Assembly (NCBI GenBank): GCA_934662525.1
Contig: CAKUKJ010000116.1
Coordinates: 1-7,044 of the forward strand
Direction of reading: 5' to 3'
Source of the DNA: an uncultured Coriobacteriales bacterium
GTDB taxonomy: Bacteria > Actinomycetota > Coriobacteriia > Coriobacteriales > UMGS124
Length of the DNA stretch: 7,044 bases
Below are positions 1 through 6,491 of this stretch, piece after piece. The first letter of the stretch is position 1. Each line of letters opens with the position of its first letter. The notes beneath the pieces were generated by a model, which was not told where the DNA came from, did no database searches, and saw nothing but the letters and a program-made list of their open reading frames with translations. Both the position numbers and the translations under genes were made by a program.

Positions 1-465
1 GTCATCGTGAAGTGCGAGACGGTGGAGGAGCTCGCCGAGGCCACCGGCCTTGACGCTGAGGTCCTTGCCGGCACCATCGACGAGTACAATGCGGCCGCCG
101 ATGCCAACGACGATGCCCAGTTCGGCCGCGGCAAGGCGAAGAACGAGTACAGCGAGCTGATGACGGCCCCGGGCAACGAGGACGGCGAGGTGGCCCGCGA
201 CGCCTTCGACCTGGTGCGTATCGATGCCCCCTATTACGCCATCCAGCTGGTGGGCACCGTGCTCAACACCCAGGGCGGCCCGCGCCGCTCGGCCAACTGC
301 GAGGTGCTCGACGTGTTCGGCGAGCCGATCGCCCGCCTCTATAGCGCCGGCGAGATGGGCTGCGAGTACGCTTACGTCTACAACGTGGGCGGCAACATCG
401 CCGAGGCCATTGGCTCCGGCCGCCATGCCGCCCGCGAGATGGCCAAGCTCGAGGCCTGGGAGTAA
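1..465 (+). CDS. FAD-dependent fumarate-reductase-like flavoprotein, C-terminal part
   Basis: The reading frame is open from the first base and ends at TAA 463-465, so only the last 154 residues are here and the N-terminal FAD-binding part lies outside the window. The visible part matches the C-terminal end of the FAD_binding_2 family (fumarate reductase flavoprotein, urocanate reductase, 3-ketosteroid dehydrogenase). It has the strand-turn NTQGGPRRS near residues 87-95, then VLDVFGEPIARLYSAGE and finally YNVGGNIAEAIGSGRHAA, the closing segment that contacts FAD. Family members pass electrons from a quinone or cytochrome partner to an organic acceptor. The His and Arg used by classical fumarate reductases near TxGG and before LGGN seem replaced here (see findings), so the substrate is open. 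Codon use is strongly GC3-biased like the MFS gene. A stem-loop terminator follows about 80 bp after the stop. Family assignment is firm; substrate is unknown. Confidence 0.9.
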   Translation, partial: VIVKCETVEELAEATGLDAEVLAGTIDEYNAAADANDDAQFGRGKAKNEYSELMTAPGNEDGEVARDAFDLVRIDAPYYAIQLVGTVLNTQGGPRRSANCEVLDVFGEPIARLYSAGEMGCEYAYVYNVGGNIAEAIGSGRHAAREMAKLEAWE

Positions 466-546
466 ACGAAGGCCGGGCGCCCGGCGCCTTGCTTGAAGGA
501 GAAGCAACCGACAAACAAAGCGGCAGTGGTGGCGTCACGTCCAATC

Positions 547-590
547 AACGGCCTTGCCTGGGATGTTTCTGGGCAAGGCCGTTTTGTCTT
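547..590 (+). terminator. Rho-independent terminator after the flavoprotein gene
   Basis: A perfect 12-bp inverted repeat, AACGGCCTTGCC (547-558) and GGCAAGGCCGTT (572-583), encloses a 13-base loop and is followed on the plus strand by TTTTGTCTT. It lies between two convergent genes (flavoprotein, +; MFS transporter, stop at 613, -). The T-rich tail exists only in the plus direction; read on the minus strand the stem is followed by GATTGG, so it would be weak for the MFS transcript. Confidence 0.85.
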
Positions 591-612
591 GCTGGGCTTT
601 GTAGCGGCACTG

Positions 613-1896
613 CTAATGTAGATGATTGCTGGCTCCCTGCCTGTGCCTCCCGTGCGCGCGGCCGATGCTGCGAGCGAGTAAAATCGCCCCTGTCGCCAGG
701 GCGAACGCCATGGCGGCCATGACGAAGGGGGCCTTGGGGGCAAGCTCGTACACAAACCCCGCCGAAAGCGACCCGGCCACCATGCCGGCAGACTTGGCCG
801 ACTGGAACAGACCAGCCACCTTGCCATGCCCGCTTGCCTCGCCTTTGATGCACAGCGCCTGCATCATGGGGAAGTACAGCGTGTTGAAGATGTAAAACGC
901 GATGTTGAGACCCAGGTAGGTCGCCATGCCGCAGGCGAAGACGGTCGAGGCGAGAAGGGCCGCCGCGCAGGCCAGCACCGCCGCCAGGGCGCCCTCGCCG
1001 TCGCGCGCCTGCTGCAGGCGCAGGCCCACCGTGAGGTTTGCCGCGAGGCCGAGCACGCCCACCACCGCGTAGATGTAGCCGTTGTAGGTGGTGGGGAAGC
1101 CGAACTGGTCGCGCAGGTAGTAGTTGAACGAGTTGTCGAAGGCCGCCGAGGCCAGGCAGGCGAGCACCGTGGAGGCGAGGAAGGCGCACATCCAGGGGGA
1201 GAGCAGCTCGCGCGTGCCGGCAAGCGCCGCCAGGGGGTTGGCATGGGCGAGCGTGAGGGGCTCCTGCGAGCGCTTGAACGCCGGGCCCTCGGCCAGCAAG
1301 AGGAACGCCATGCCTGCCACGGCCAGCAGGATGAAGAACTGCAGGATGAACGAGCGCCCCGGGTCGGCCTGTCCCACAACGCCGCCCACCAGATAGCCCA
1401 GGGCCGTCGCCGCGCTCTGCACCGCCGCGAGCAGCGTCATGTGCCGCCCGCATGTGCGTGCGTCGGAGATGTCGGCGACGTAGGCCATCGCGGCCACGCC
1501 GAACCCCGAGCACGTGGCGCCCGCCGCGAAGCGCGCCACCACGATGGTGGGCACGGTCGTGCTTACGAGGAAGGCGAGCTGCGCAAGGCCGTACAGCACG
1601 CAGGTGACTGCCAGCGTGCGCACGCGGCCGATGCGGTCGGATACCATGCCCCAGAACGGCGCGAAGAGGAAGAGCCCCAGCGCCATCGAGGCGAATGCCA
1701 CGCCGAAGACCCAGTCGGGCAGGGCGAGCGAGATGTAAAAGGCTGGCTCCACCGGGTGCACCACGTTGGCGCCGATCGACTCAAGCGCCATGGCCGCGCA
1801 TATGATGGCGAAGGAGGGACGACGCCGGCGAAGCCTGGCGCCTGGCTGGCGAGCATTCTCGGCGACTTGTGCTATCTGGTCGGGCTGTTTGGACAT
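613..1896 (-). CDS. Major facilitator superfamily (MFS) transporter
   Basis: This 427-residue protein has the length and hydrophobicity of a 12-helix MFS permease of the cytoplasmic membrane. The N-terminus (1-27) is cytoplasmic and Arg-rich. Helices 1 and 2 span roughly 28-48 and 60-82. The loop between helices 2 and 3 carries the family signature (motif A), GMVSDRIGRVR at 83-93, with Asp87 and Arg88. GYLVGGVVG (167-175) resembles the Gly-rich motif of helix 5. A hydrophilic central loop (about 204-230) separates the halves and the C-terminal tail is basic. The start ATG (1894-1896) has a weak purine-rich ribosome site (GAAAGAG) about 8 bases upstream. It lies downstream of ATPase 1 in the same direction with a 173-bp gap; I found no convincing promoter or terminator in that gap. 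Substrate cannot be read from sequence; drug efflux or small-metabolite export are the usual roles for such proteins. Confidence 0.9.
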   Translation of the reverse strand: MSKQPDQIAQVAENARQPGARLRRRRPSFAIICAAMALESIGANVVHPVEPAFYISLALPDWVFGVAFASMALGLFLFAPFWGMVSDRIGRVRTLAVTCVLYGLAQLAFLVSTTVPTIVVARFAAGATCSGFGVAAMAYVADISDARTCGRHMTLLAAVQSAATALGYLVGGVVGQADPGRSFILQFFILLAVAGMAFLLLAEGPAFKRSQEPLTLAHANPLAALAGTRELLSPWMCAFLASTVLACLASAAFDNSFNYYLRDQFGFPTTYNGYIYAVVGVLGLAANLTVGLRLQQARDGEGALAAVLACAAALLASTVFACGMATYLGLNIAFYIFNTLYFPMMQALCIKGEASGHGKVAGLFQSAKSAGMVAGSLSAGFVYELAPKAPFVMAAMAFALATGAILLARSIGRAHGRHRQGASNHLH

Positions 1897-1919
1897 GCGG
1901 ACACTCTTTCAAGGACTAT

Positions 1920-1943
1920 CTCACGCCGTTGCGGCGGGGTGAG
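1920..1943 (-). other. Bulged hairpin in the leader of the MFS gene
   Basis: CTCAC (1920-1924) pairs with GTGAG (1939-1943) and GCCG (1925-1928) with CGGC (1932-1935), with a three-base bulge on one side. It lies 24 bases upstream of the MFS start codon. There is no T-run on either strand, so it is not a terminator. It may be only a chance structure in GC-rich DNA. The rest of the 1897-2069 gap shows nothing else convincing. Confidence 0.2.
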
Positions 1944-2069
1944 GTGTTGGGGCGTGCTGTGCGGGCGAGGATGTGCGTCTCAAAATCAATCGTGCACCGC
2001 AAGCTATTCTGCGCTTCTCTCGAAATTCATCCCAGCTCATTTCGTACAGTCTGTCGGAATAACAAGAGC

Positions 2070-3422
2070 CTAATCCAATAGCCATTTCCAAGCAGGTGTG
2101 ATGTGAACCGTGCCGGAGGAAACGTGCACTGTCTCTTCCGTATCCATAGTGACCATGGTCGACTCGGTGATTCCATACTTGGCCATGCCGCTTTCAAGGG
2201 CTGAGAGCTCCCGCGCGCGGGTCTTCGGGTCATCGATGCTCGCACTGACTTGGACGAGCTGGTAGACATCATCGAGTAGGGCATCGCCTGTGACGAAGTC
2301 AATCTCGTGGGACTTGCTCTCATGCTCAAACGTCAACCGCGCAAGGGAGCCTGCTCGTACCGAGGACGTTGCCCTGCGGAGTTTGTTGAAAACGGCCGTT
2401 TCCAGGCGCTGACCTGTTTCTTGGGTAGAGGCTCGGGTGAATGCCGCAAACATACCGGGGTCGATTGCGTATACCTTCGAGCTCGTGCGCGCGTTTTCAG
2501 CGAGCGAGCGGGACAAGTCAGGTAGCGAGAACAGCAGGTAGGCCTGCTCGTAGTAGGAAAGCAGGTTACCCAGGGTTTCGCGCGAGGTGCAGACGCCCCG
2601 GCTCTTGAACTCGTTGACCACCTTGTTTACCGAGAGCTCCCGGCCCGATGAGGCAAGGCAGCGTGCAAGAAAGCTGGTCGCAACCTGCGGGGTGCGAAGG
2701 TTGAAACGCTCGATGACGTCCATAGCGACGGTGCGGTAGGCATATTCCTGCAGGAGTAGCATCCCATCGGGCGCCGGCAGTGACAAAGGCGCGATGAACC
2801 CGCCCCGGAAGAGGTACGTATTGAGGGCATTCCTCAGAATCGCCTGGTCAGCCGAGGAAAATCCGTCTTTGAGGCGCATTGTCTCGCCGGCTGTGTAGCG
2901 CACGTATTCCGAAAGCCCCATGGGGAAGAGTTCGCGGGGCAGCGACCTGCCTCTGAACTCGGACTTCAGTTCATGGGAGAGCATCTTCGAGGAAGAGCCC
3001 GTGACGTATACCGTGGTTCTGGTCGAATCAATCAAACGGCGAAGGAAAAGCCCCCAGTCGGGAACCTCCTGGATCTCGTCAAAGAAGAGGAAGCAGCCCT
3101 GTTCCTTTGTATCTGGATGCATGGCGAAAAAAGTGTCGACCACGTCGCTGAGGAGCTCGGTCGTGTATGGCTTGAGCCGCTCGTCCTCGAAGTTGAAGTA
3201 CAGGATGGACGAGGGGGCATAACCGGCGCGCACGACATCATGCATTTCCTGGTACAGGCGGTAGGTCTTACCGCAGCGTCGCGTGCCGACAATGACCTGC
3301 GCGAGGTTGCCTCGCTCGGGGCGCTGGATGGGGGAAAGAGCGAGGTCGCGCGGAAAAACCTCGGGGATTCCCTGTTGCTCGAAGTCGAGTATCTTCTCTT
3401 GCACCAGCGCGTTGAATGGCAT
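2070..3422 (-). CDS. AAA_14 / DUF4143 ATPase (ATPase 1)
   Basis: This 450-residue protein has the layout of the AAA_14-DUF4143 family. A P-loop ATPase domain comes first, with Walker A GTRRCGKT (46-53), Walker B FLFFDE (111-116) and the sensor strand VYVTGSSS (138-145), followed by a GRSLPREL segment (158-165). A helical, probably winged-helix middle region follows (about 190-300). The C-terminal DUF4143 region has VYAIDPGMF (318-325, where relatives usually have DTG), ETAVFNKL (341-348) and EIDFV (373-377) with QVS (391-393), which resembles a PD-(D/E)XK nuclease-fold core. The molecular role of the family is not settled. The frame stays open upstream to 3536, but I choose ATG 3420-3422: the longer start runs back through the promoter and palindrome array, and the 32-bp repeat period would break any protein repeat. 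Translation signals at this ATG are modest (GGAAAATGAG just upstream). GC content is visibly lower than in the MFS gene. Confidence 0.88.
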   Translation of the reverse strand: MPFNALVQEKILDFEQQGIPEVFPRDLALSPIQRPERGNLAQVIVGTRRCGKTYRLYQEMHDVVRAGYAPSSILYFNFEDERLKPYTTELLSDVVDTFFAMHPDTKEQGCFLFFDEIQEVPDWGLFLRRLIDSTRTTVYVTGSSSKMLSHELKSEFRGRSLPRELFPMGLSEYVRYTAGETMRLKDGFSSADQAILRNALNTYLFRGGFIAPLSLPAPDGMLLLQEYAYRTVAMDVIERFNLRTPQVATSFLARCLASSGRELSVNKVVNEFKSRGVCTSRETLGNLLSYYEQAYLLFSLPDLSRSLAENARTSSKVYAIDPGMFAAFTRASTQETGQRLETAVFNKLRRATSSVRAGSLARLTFEHESKSHEIDFVTGDALLDDVYQLVQVSASIDDPKTRARELSALESGMAKYGITESTMVTMDTEETVHVSSGTVHITPAWKWLLD

Positions 3423-3435
3423 CTCATTTTCCAAT

Positions 3436-3520
3436 CTTGCAAAGCAGCTTTGCAAGAAACTATAAATCTTGCAAAGCTGCTTGGCAAGATTCGATATATC
3501 TTGCAAGATAGGTTTGCGAG
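3436..3520. repeat. Three 21-bp palindromes at exact 32-bp period (operator array of ATPase 1)
   Basis: Copy 1 (3436-3456) is a perfect dyad: arms CTTGCAAAGC and GCTTTGCAAG around one central base. Copy 2 (3468-3488) is the same with one mismatch (GCTTGGCAAG in the right arm). Copy 3 (3500-3520) keeps the outer arms, CTTGCAA and TTGCGAG, with a changed centre, and also includes most of a small perfect palindrome, TATCTTGCAAGATA (3497-3510). Starts are 32 bp apart, about three helical turns, with 11-bp AT-rich spacers. The array covers the transcription start, the -35 and the upstream region of the ATPase 1 promoter, as expected for sites bound by a dimeric regulator on one DNA face. A hairpin in the 5' leader is also possible for copy 1. 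Confidence 0.85.
3459..3487 (-). promoter_or_regulatory. Sigma70-type promoter of ATPase 1
   Basis: Reading the minus strand, TTGCCA (3482-3487) and TATAGT (3459-3464) are separated by exactly 17 bp; each differs from the sigma70 consensus by one base. Transcription would start near 3452, inside palindrome 1, giving a leader of about 30 bases before ATG 3422. Palindrome 2 overlaps the -35 and most of the spacer, so a bound protein should compete with RNA polymerase. Confidence 0.7.
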
Positions 3521-3540
3521 ATCCGTTGAATCGCATGACA

Positions 3541-3585
3541 CAAAAAACCCGCGCGCCCGCCGATTGGACTGCGGGCGTGCGGGTT
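3541..3585 (-). terminator. Rho-independent terminator of the COG0523 GTPase gene
   Basis: A 15-bp GC-rich stem, 3546-3560 against 3571-3585 with one A-C mismatch in the minus-strand RNA, encloses a 10-base loop. In the minus direction it runs straight into a T-run (3547 down to 3542). It lies about 40 bp past the GTPase stop codon (3628) and just before the palindrome array, so it isolates ATPase 1 from the upstream gene. Confidence 0.85.
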
Positions 3586-3627
3586 CATTGGCCGTGCTTA
3601 TCGGTTGGTGCGTTTCTGAGCGCCCAG

Positions 3628-4758
3628 CTAGCGCTTCCACTCCGTGAGACACTCGTCGAGGCCGGCCTCGAGGGCCTCGCGGTTCATGTTGCGGCCGATG
3701 AAGCAGATCTTCGTCATGCGGTCACCGCACTCGTCGTCCCAGTCGTCGAGCAGCTCGGGGTTCTCCAGCAGGATCTGCGAGCGCTCCTCGGCCGGCGCGC
3801 TGGCCACGAACATGCCGTTCTGCGAAAGGCTCATCTGCTTTCCTGCCTGCTCAAACAGGTAGCACATGTCGGGGTCCTGCGCGGCCCACAGCATGCCCTT
3901 TGCGCGGATGACGCTTGAGGGCCAGGCCTGGGCAAACGCGTTGAACCTGTCGATGTCGAAGGGCTTGCGGCGCTTGTACACGAACGTCGAGATGCCGTAC
4001 TCGAGCACCTCTGGGTCGTCGTGCTCCTCGGGGTGCTCCATGGCGTCGATCCAGGCCGCCGAGTTGTAGGCGCTTTCGAAGTCGAAGCGCCCGGTGTTGA
4101 GAATCTCGTCGAGCGGCACGTCGCTCTGCGTGGCCTCCACGATCTTGGCGTCCTTCTGCAGGCTGCGCACGATGGCCTTGAGCTCGTCGATCTGCTCACG
4201 GCTCACCTTGTCGCACTTGTTGAGCACGAGCGTCGAGCAGAACTCGATCTGCTGGATGAGCAGGCTCTCGATGTCGTCCTCGTCGATGTCGTCGGCCAGC
4301 AGGTCGCGCCCGCCGTGGAATTCGTCGTACATTCGCGCGCAGTCCACCACGGCGATGATGTTGTCGAGCGCGAGCGGCGCCGAGCTTCCATAGCGGCTCT
4401 GGTCGCAGAAGTTCGAGATGGTGTAGGCGATGGGGATGGGCTCGCAGATGCCCGACGCCTCGATGATGATGTAGTCGAAGTCGCCCGACTCGGCAATCTG
4501 CCCCAGCTGGCGCGACAGGTCGTCGGACAGCGTGCAGCAGAGGCACCCGTTCGTCATGGGGATGAGGTCGCCGTCTACCTGTGTGAGGCCGCCCTTCTTG
4601 ATGAGCGAGGCGTCCACGTTGACCTCGCCGATGTCGTTGACGATGACGGCCGCGCGGATGCCCTGCTCGTTTTGGAGGATGTGGTTGAGCAAGGTGGTCT
4701 TGCCGGCTCCCAGATACCCCGTGAGCAGGGCAATTTTGGTTTGCTTGCGATTGGTCAT
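3628..4758 (-). CDS. CobW/COG0523-family metal-binding GTPase
   Basis: This 376-residue protein is a G3E-family GTPase of the COG0523 (CobW/YjiA/ZNG1) type, which binds metal and is thought to deliver zinc or another metal to client enzymes. Walker A is GYLGAGKTT (14-22). The metal-binding signature GCLCC (71-75, Cys72-x-Cys74-Cys75) follows. EASGICEP (100-107) is the Walker-B/switch segment and NKCD (180-183) gives guanine specificity. An acidic, His-containing stretch EHPEEHDDPE (241-250) joins the GTPase to the CobW C-terminal domain (about 252-372), which shows KGMLWAA and GDRMTKICFIGRNM. I choose ATG 4756-4758 because an AAAAAGGAG ribosome site (4769-4777) ends 10 bases before it. The ATG at 4785 would place that site inside the gene, and the open frame to 4947 has no support. 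No Zur-like operator was recognised upstream. The metal and client are unknown; a terminator follows the gene. Confidence 0.93.
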   Translation of the reverse strand: MTNRKQTKIALLTGYLGAGKTTLLNHILQNEQGIRAAVIVNDIGEVNVDASLIKKGGLTQVDGDLIPMTNGCLCCTLSDDLSRQLGQIAESGDFDYIIIEASGICEPIPIAYTISNFCDQSRYGSSAPLALDNIIAVVDCARMYDEFHGGRDLLADDIDEDDIESLLIQQIEFCSTLVLNKCDKVSREQIDELKAIVRSLQKDAKIVEATQSDVPLDEILNTGRFDFESAYNSAAWIDAMEHPEEHDDPEVLEYGISTFVYKRRKPFDIDRFNAFAQAWPSSVIRAKGMLWAAQDPDMCYLFEQAGKQMSLSQNGMFVASAPAEERSQILLENPELLDDWDDECGDRMTKICFIGRNMNREALEAGLDECLTEWKR

Positions 4759-4979
4759 GGTGAAGAGGCTCCTTTTTGGGCTCATGGTGGCGCCCACGCA
4801 CCCGCGCCGCCTGGGATAAACGGCCTGCAAGTGTAACCCTGGGTTGTCGCGCTGGCGTGGAGGAAGGACATGTCCAGGTGTGTCTTTGTCGCTCGCAGCG
4901 TTGTCCCATGAGTGCCGAGCCAGACCAAATAGGCTTTCTCTGGGCAATTTTTGTTTCTAGAGAAGAGAAGGAGCAGACG

Positions 4980-5096
4980 ATGCTCGACGCCATCGACCGT
5001 GGCTGCCTCGAGGGCGGCTATCTCGATGACGAGGATCTGCGCATCATCTTTGAGCGGCTGCTTGGCAGCGGGGCTTCCGGACTTGACTATAGCTAA
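4980..5096 (+). CDS. Small ORF of 38 codons, unknown function
   Basis: ATG 4980-4982 is preceded by AGAAGGAG (4966-4973) with a 6-base spacer, the best ribosome site in the window, and the frame ends at TAA 5094-5096. The 38-residue product is acidic, with no signal peptide or membrane segment; a run of alternating acidic and hydrophobic residues (about 16-28, YLDDEDLRIIFER) could form a helix. Third codon positions are mostly G or C, as in true genes here. It diverges from the GTPase gene across a 221-bp gap (4759-4979), where I saw no convincing promoter for either side. I do not recognise the protein. It could be a free-standing small protein, a leader peptide, or a remnant of a larger gene. 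No terminator was seen after it. Confidence 0.5.
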   Translation: MLDAIDRGCLEGGYLDDEDLRIIFERLLGSGASGLDYS

Positions 5097-5242
5097 AAGT
5101 TGTCCGATGCGTCTCCTTCCCTGGATGGTCTGCATTTTTGCTGGCGGACTTCTCTTATCGCTATACCCTCAGGGCCGTGGTTGACTTTGCGGTGGGACGT
5201 CCTGGCTGTCGAGTTCGATGGCGCACGGGGTCGACGGGGCCC

Positions 5243-6478
5243 TCACCCGTCCAGCAACCATTCCTGGGCGGTGCGAATCTGCACGCCGCTTGCAGTCGTG
5301 CCGGTTCGGGCCGCATCGAGCGTGACCACCAGCTTGGGAAACGAGTCGCCCACAGCGTTCAGGGGAGCCGTCTCACGCTCGAATACCCGCTCGTCTAGAA
5401 CGGACAGCGACACCTGTACGTAGAGGCACTCGGCCCCGCGGCGTGCCACGAAGTCCACCTCGCCTTTGGGTAGTGCGCCGACGCTCACCCGATAACCACG
5501 GCGCACGAGTTCGTTGAACACGGCGTTCTCAAGCTCGAACCCTATGTCATGGGATTGTCCCAGACCCCAGAGGAGGTTGCGCAGGCCGGTGTCGACGGCG
5601 TAGTACTTGCGCTGTGGCCGCAGCACCTCCTTTCCGGCAATCCCTTCTTGCTCGCATGTGGCCATGATGAGCGCGGAGCAGAGCGACTTGAGGTAGCTGT
5701 CGACGGTCTCGGATGACGTCTTGCGTCCTGCGCTGGCGAGGGCGTTCACGATGTTGCGTGTGGAGAGCAGGCTGCCCGAGGTGTGGAACGCGTAGCGGAT
5801 AAGCTTCTCGAGCAGGTCGTAGTCGGCGATGCGCGCGTGACGGGCGACGTCCTTCACGATGACGGCGTCGTAGATGCCCGAAAGCATGCGCTGGATGCCG
5901 TCGATATCGTGGGGCTCATAGTCGAAGATGCCTGGCATGCCGCCGAAGGCCAGGTAGTGCAAGAGTTGGTCGGCCACCGTGTCGAACGTCCAGGCTCGTT
6001 GACCGCAGAAGTCCCGGTATTCCCCGAAGGAGAGCGGGGGCACGTCGACCTCCACGTAGCGCCCGGCGATGAACGTCGTCAGGTCGCTCGACAGAACCTG
6101 GGCGTTGGAGCCGGTAAGGTAGATCTGGACGTTGCCGCGCGTCTCGAGGCGTCGGACTACCTGCTCCCATCCCTCTACCTCCTGGATCTCGTCGAAGAGC
6201 ACGTACCAGGGGTGGCCGGGGGCCAGGGTCTGCGCCGCGTCCTGGCAGATTCCCATAAGCCAGCGGGCGTCGGGGTCGAGCGGGGTCGTGAAGTCGTCGA
6301 ACCGGCGTTTGAGGATGTTAGAAGCGGGAACTCCGCGCTGGGCGAGCTCCAGAGCCAGGGCGTCGAGCAATGTCGATTTCCCGCAGCGCCGAACTCCCTT
6401 GAGGACTTTGATTTGAGGGGTGTCGAGCAGAGCAAGAAGGGTGTTCATATATCGAGGACGGGCGACAATGCGTGTCAT
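5243..6478 (-). CDS. AAA_14 / DUF4143 ATPase (ATPase 2)
   Basis: This 411-residue protein is a canonical AAA_14-DUF4143 ATPase. It opens with MTRIVARPRYMNTLL, a form common at the start of this family. Walker A is GVRRCGKST (28-36), Walker B YVLFDEIQE (92-100), the sensor strand LTGSNAQVLS (121-130) and AGRY (138-141). The middle region (about 195-280) is helical and contains the part usually modelled as a winged helix. The DUF4143 region has YYAVDTGLRN (292-301), ELENAVFNEL (315-324), GEVDFV (339-344) and QVS (355-357), a PD-(D/E)XK-like arrangement with key acids intact. The frame is open to ATG 6520, but that codon lies at the promoter and a second upstream ATG lies at the transcription start, so ATG 6476-6478 is chosen; its ribosome site is weak (GGATTT). 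It is clearly homologous to ATPase 1 but divergent, so not a recent duplicate. No terminator was found in 5097-5242. Confidence 0.92.
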   Translation of the reverse strand: MTRIVARPRYMNTLLALLDTPQIKVLKGVRRCGKSTLLDALALELAQRGVPASNILKRRFDDFTTPLDPDARWLMGICQDAAQTLAPGHPWYVLFDEIQEVEGWEQVVRRLETRGNVQIYLTGSNAQVLSSDLTTFIAGRYVEVDVPPLSFGEYRDFCGQRAWTFDTVADQLLHYLAFGGMPGIFDYEPHDIDGIQRMLSGIYDAVIVKDVARHARIADYDLLEKLIRYAFHTSGSLLSTRNIVNALASAGRKTSSETVDSYLKSLCSALIMATCEQEGIAGKEVLRPQRKYYAVDTGLRNLLWGLGQSHDIGFELENAVFNELVRRGYRVSVGALPKGEVDFVARRGAECLYVQVSLSVLDERVFERETAPLNAVGDSFPKLVVTLDAARTGTTASGVQIRTAQEWLLDG

Positions 6479-6491
6479 AGAAATCCAATCG

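Noticed and set aside
472..485. GCCGGGCGCCCGGC perfect dyad just after the flavoprotein stop
   Set aside because: It has no loop and no T-run, so it is unlikely to terminate; the stem at 547-583 is a far better terminator.
826..2073. Long plus-strand frame of 415 codons opposite the MFS gene
   Set aside because: It is the antisense shadow of a GC-rich gene: low complexity, rich in Arg, Gly, His and Glu, with no domain, whereas the minus strand encodes a complete MFS protein.
3436..3520. CRISPR array reading of the 32-bp-period repeats
   Set aside because: Only three degenerate copies with 11-bp spacers, no cas genes, and each repeat is itself a full palindrome over a promoter.
3423..3536. 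38-residue N-terminal extension of ATPase 1 from ATG 3536
   Set aside because: The extension translates the palindrome array and promoter, the 32-bp repeat shifts frame between copies, and the predicted transcription start (about 3452) lies downstream of that ATG.
4866..4875. GGACATGTCC palindrome between the GTPase gene and the small ORF
   Set aside because: A single 10-bp perfect palindrome is expected several times by chance in 7 kb and it is not tied to a recognisable promoter.
4759..4947. N-terminal extension of the GTPase to 4947 or to ATG 4785
   Set aside because: The extra residues do not look like the family, and the strong AAAAAGGAG ribosome site lies inside the extension, correctly placed for ATG 4758.
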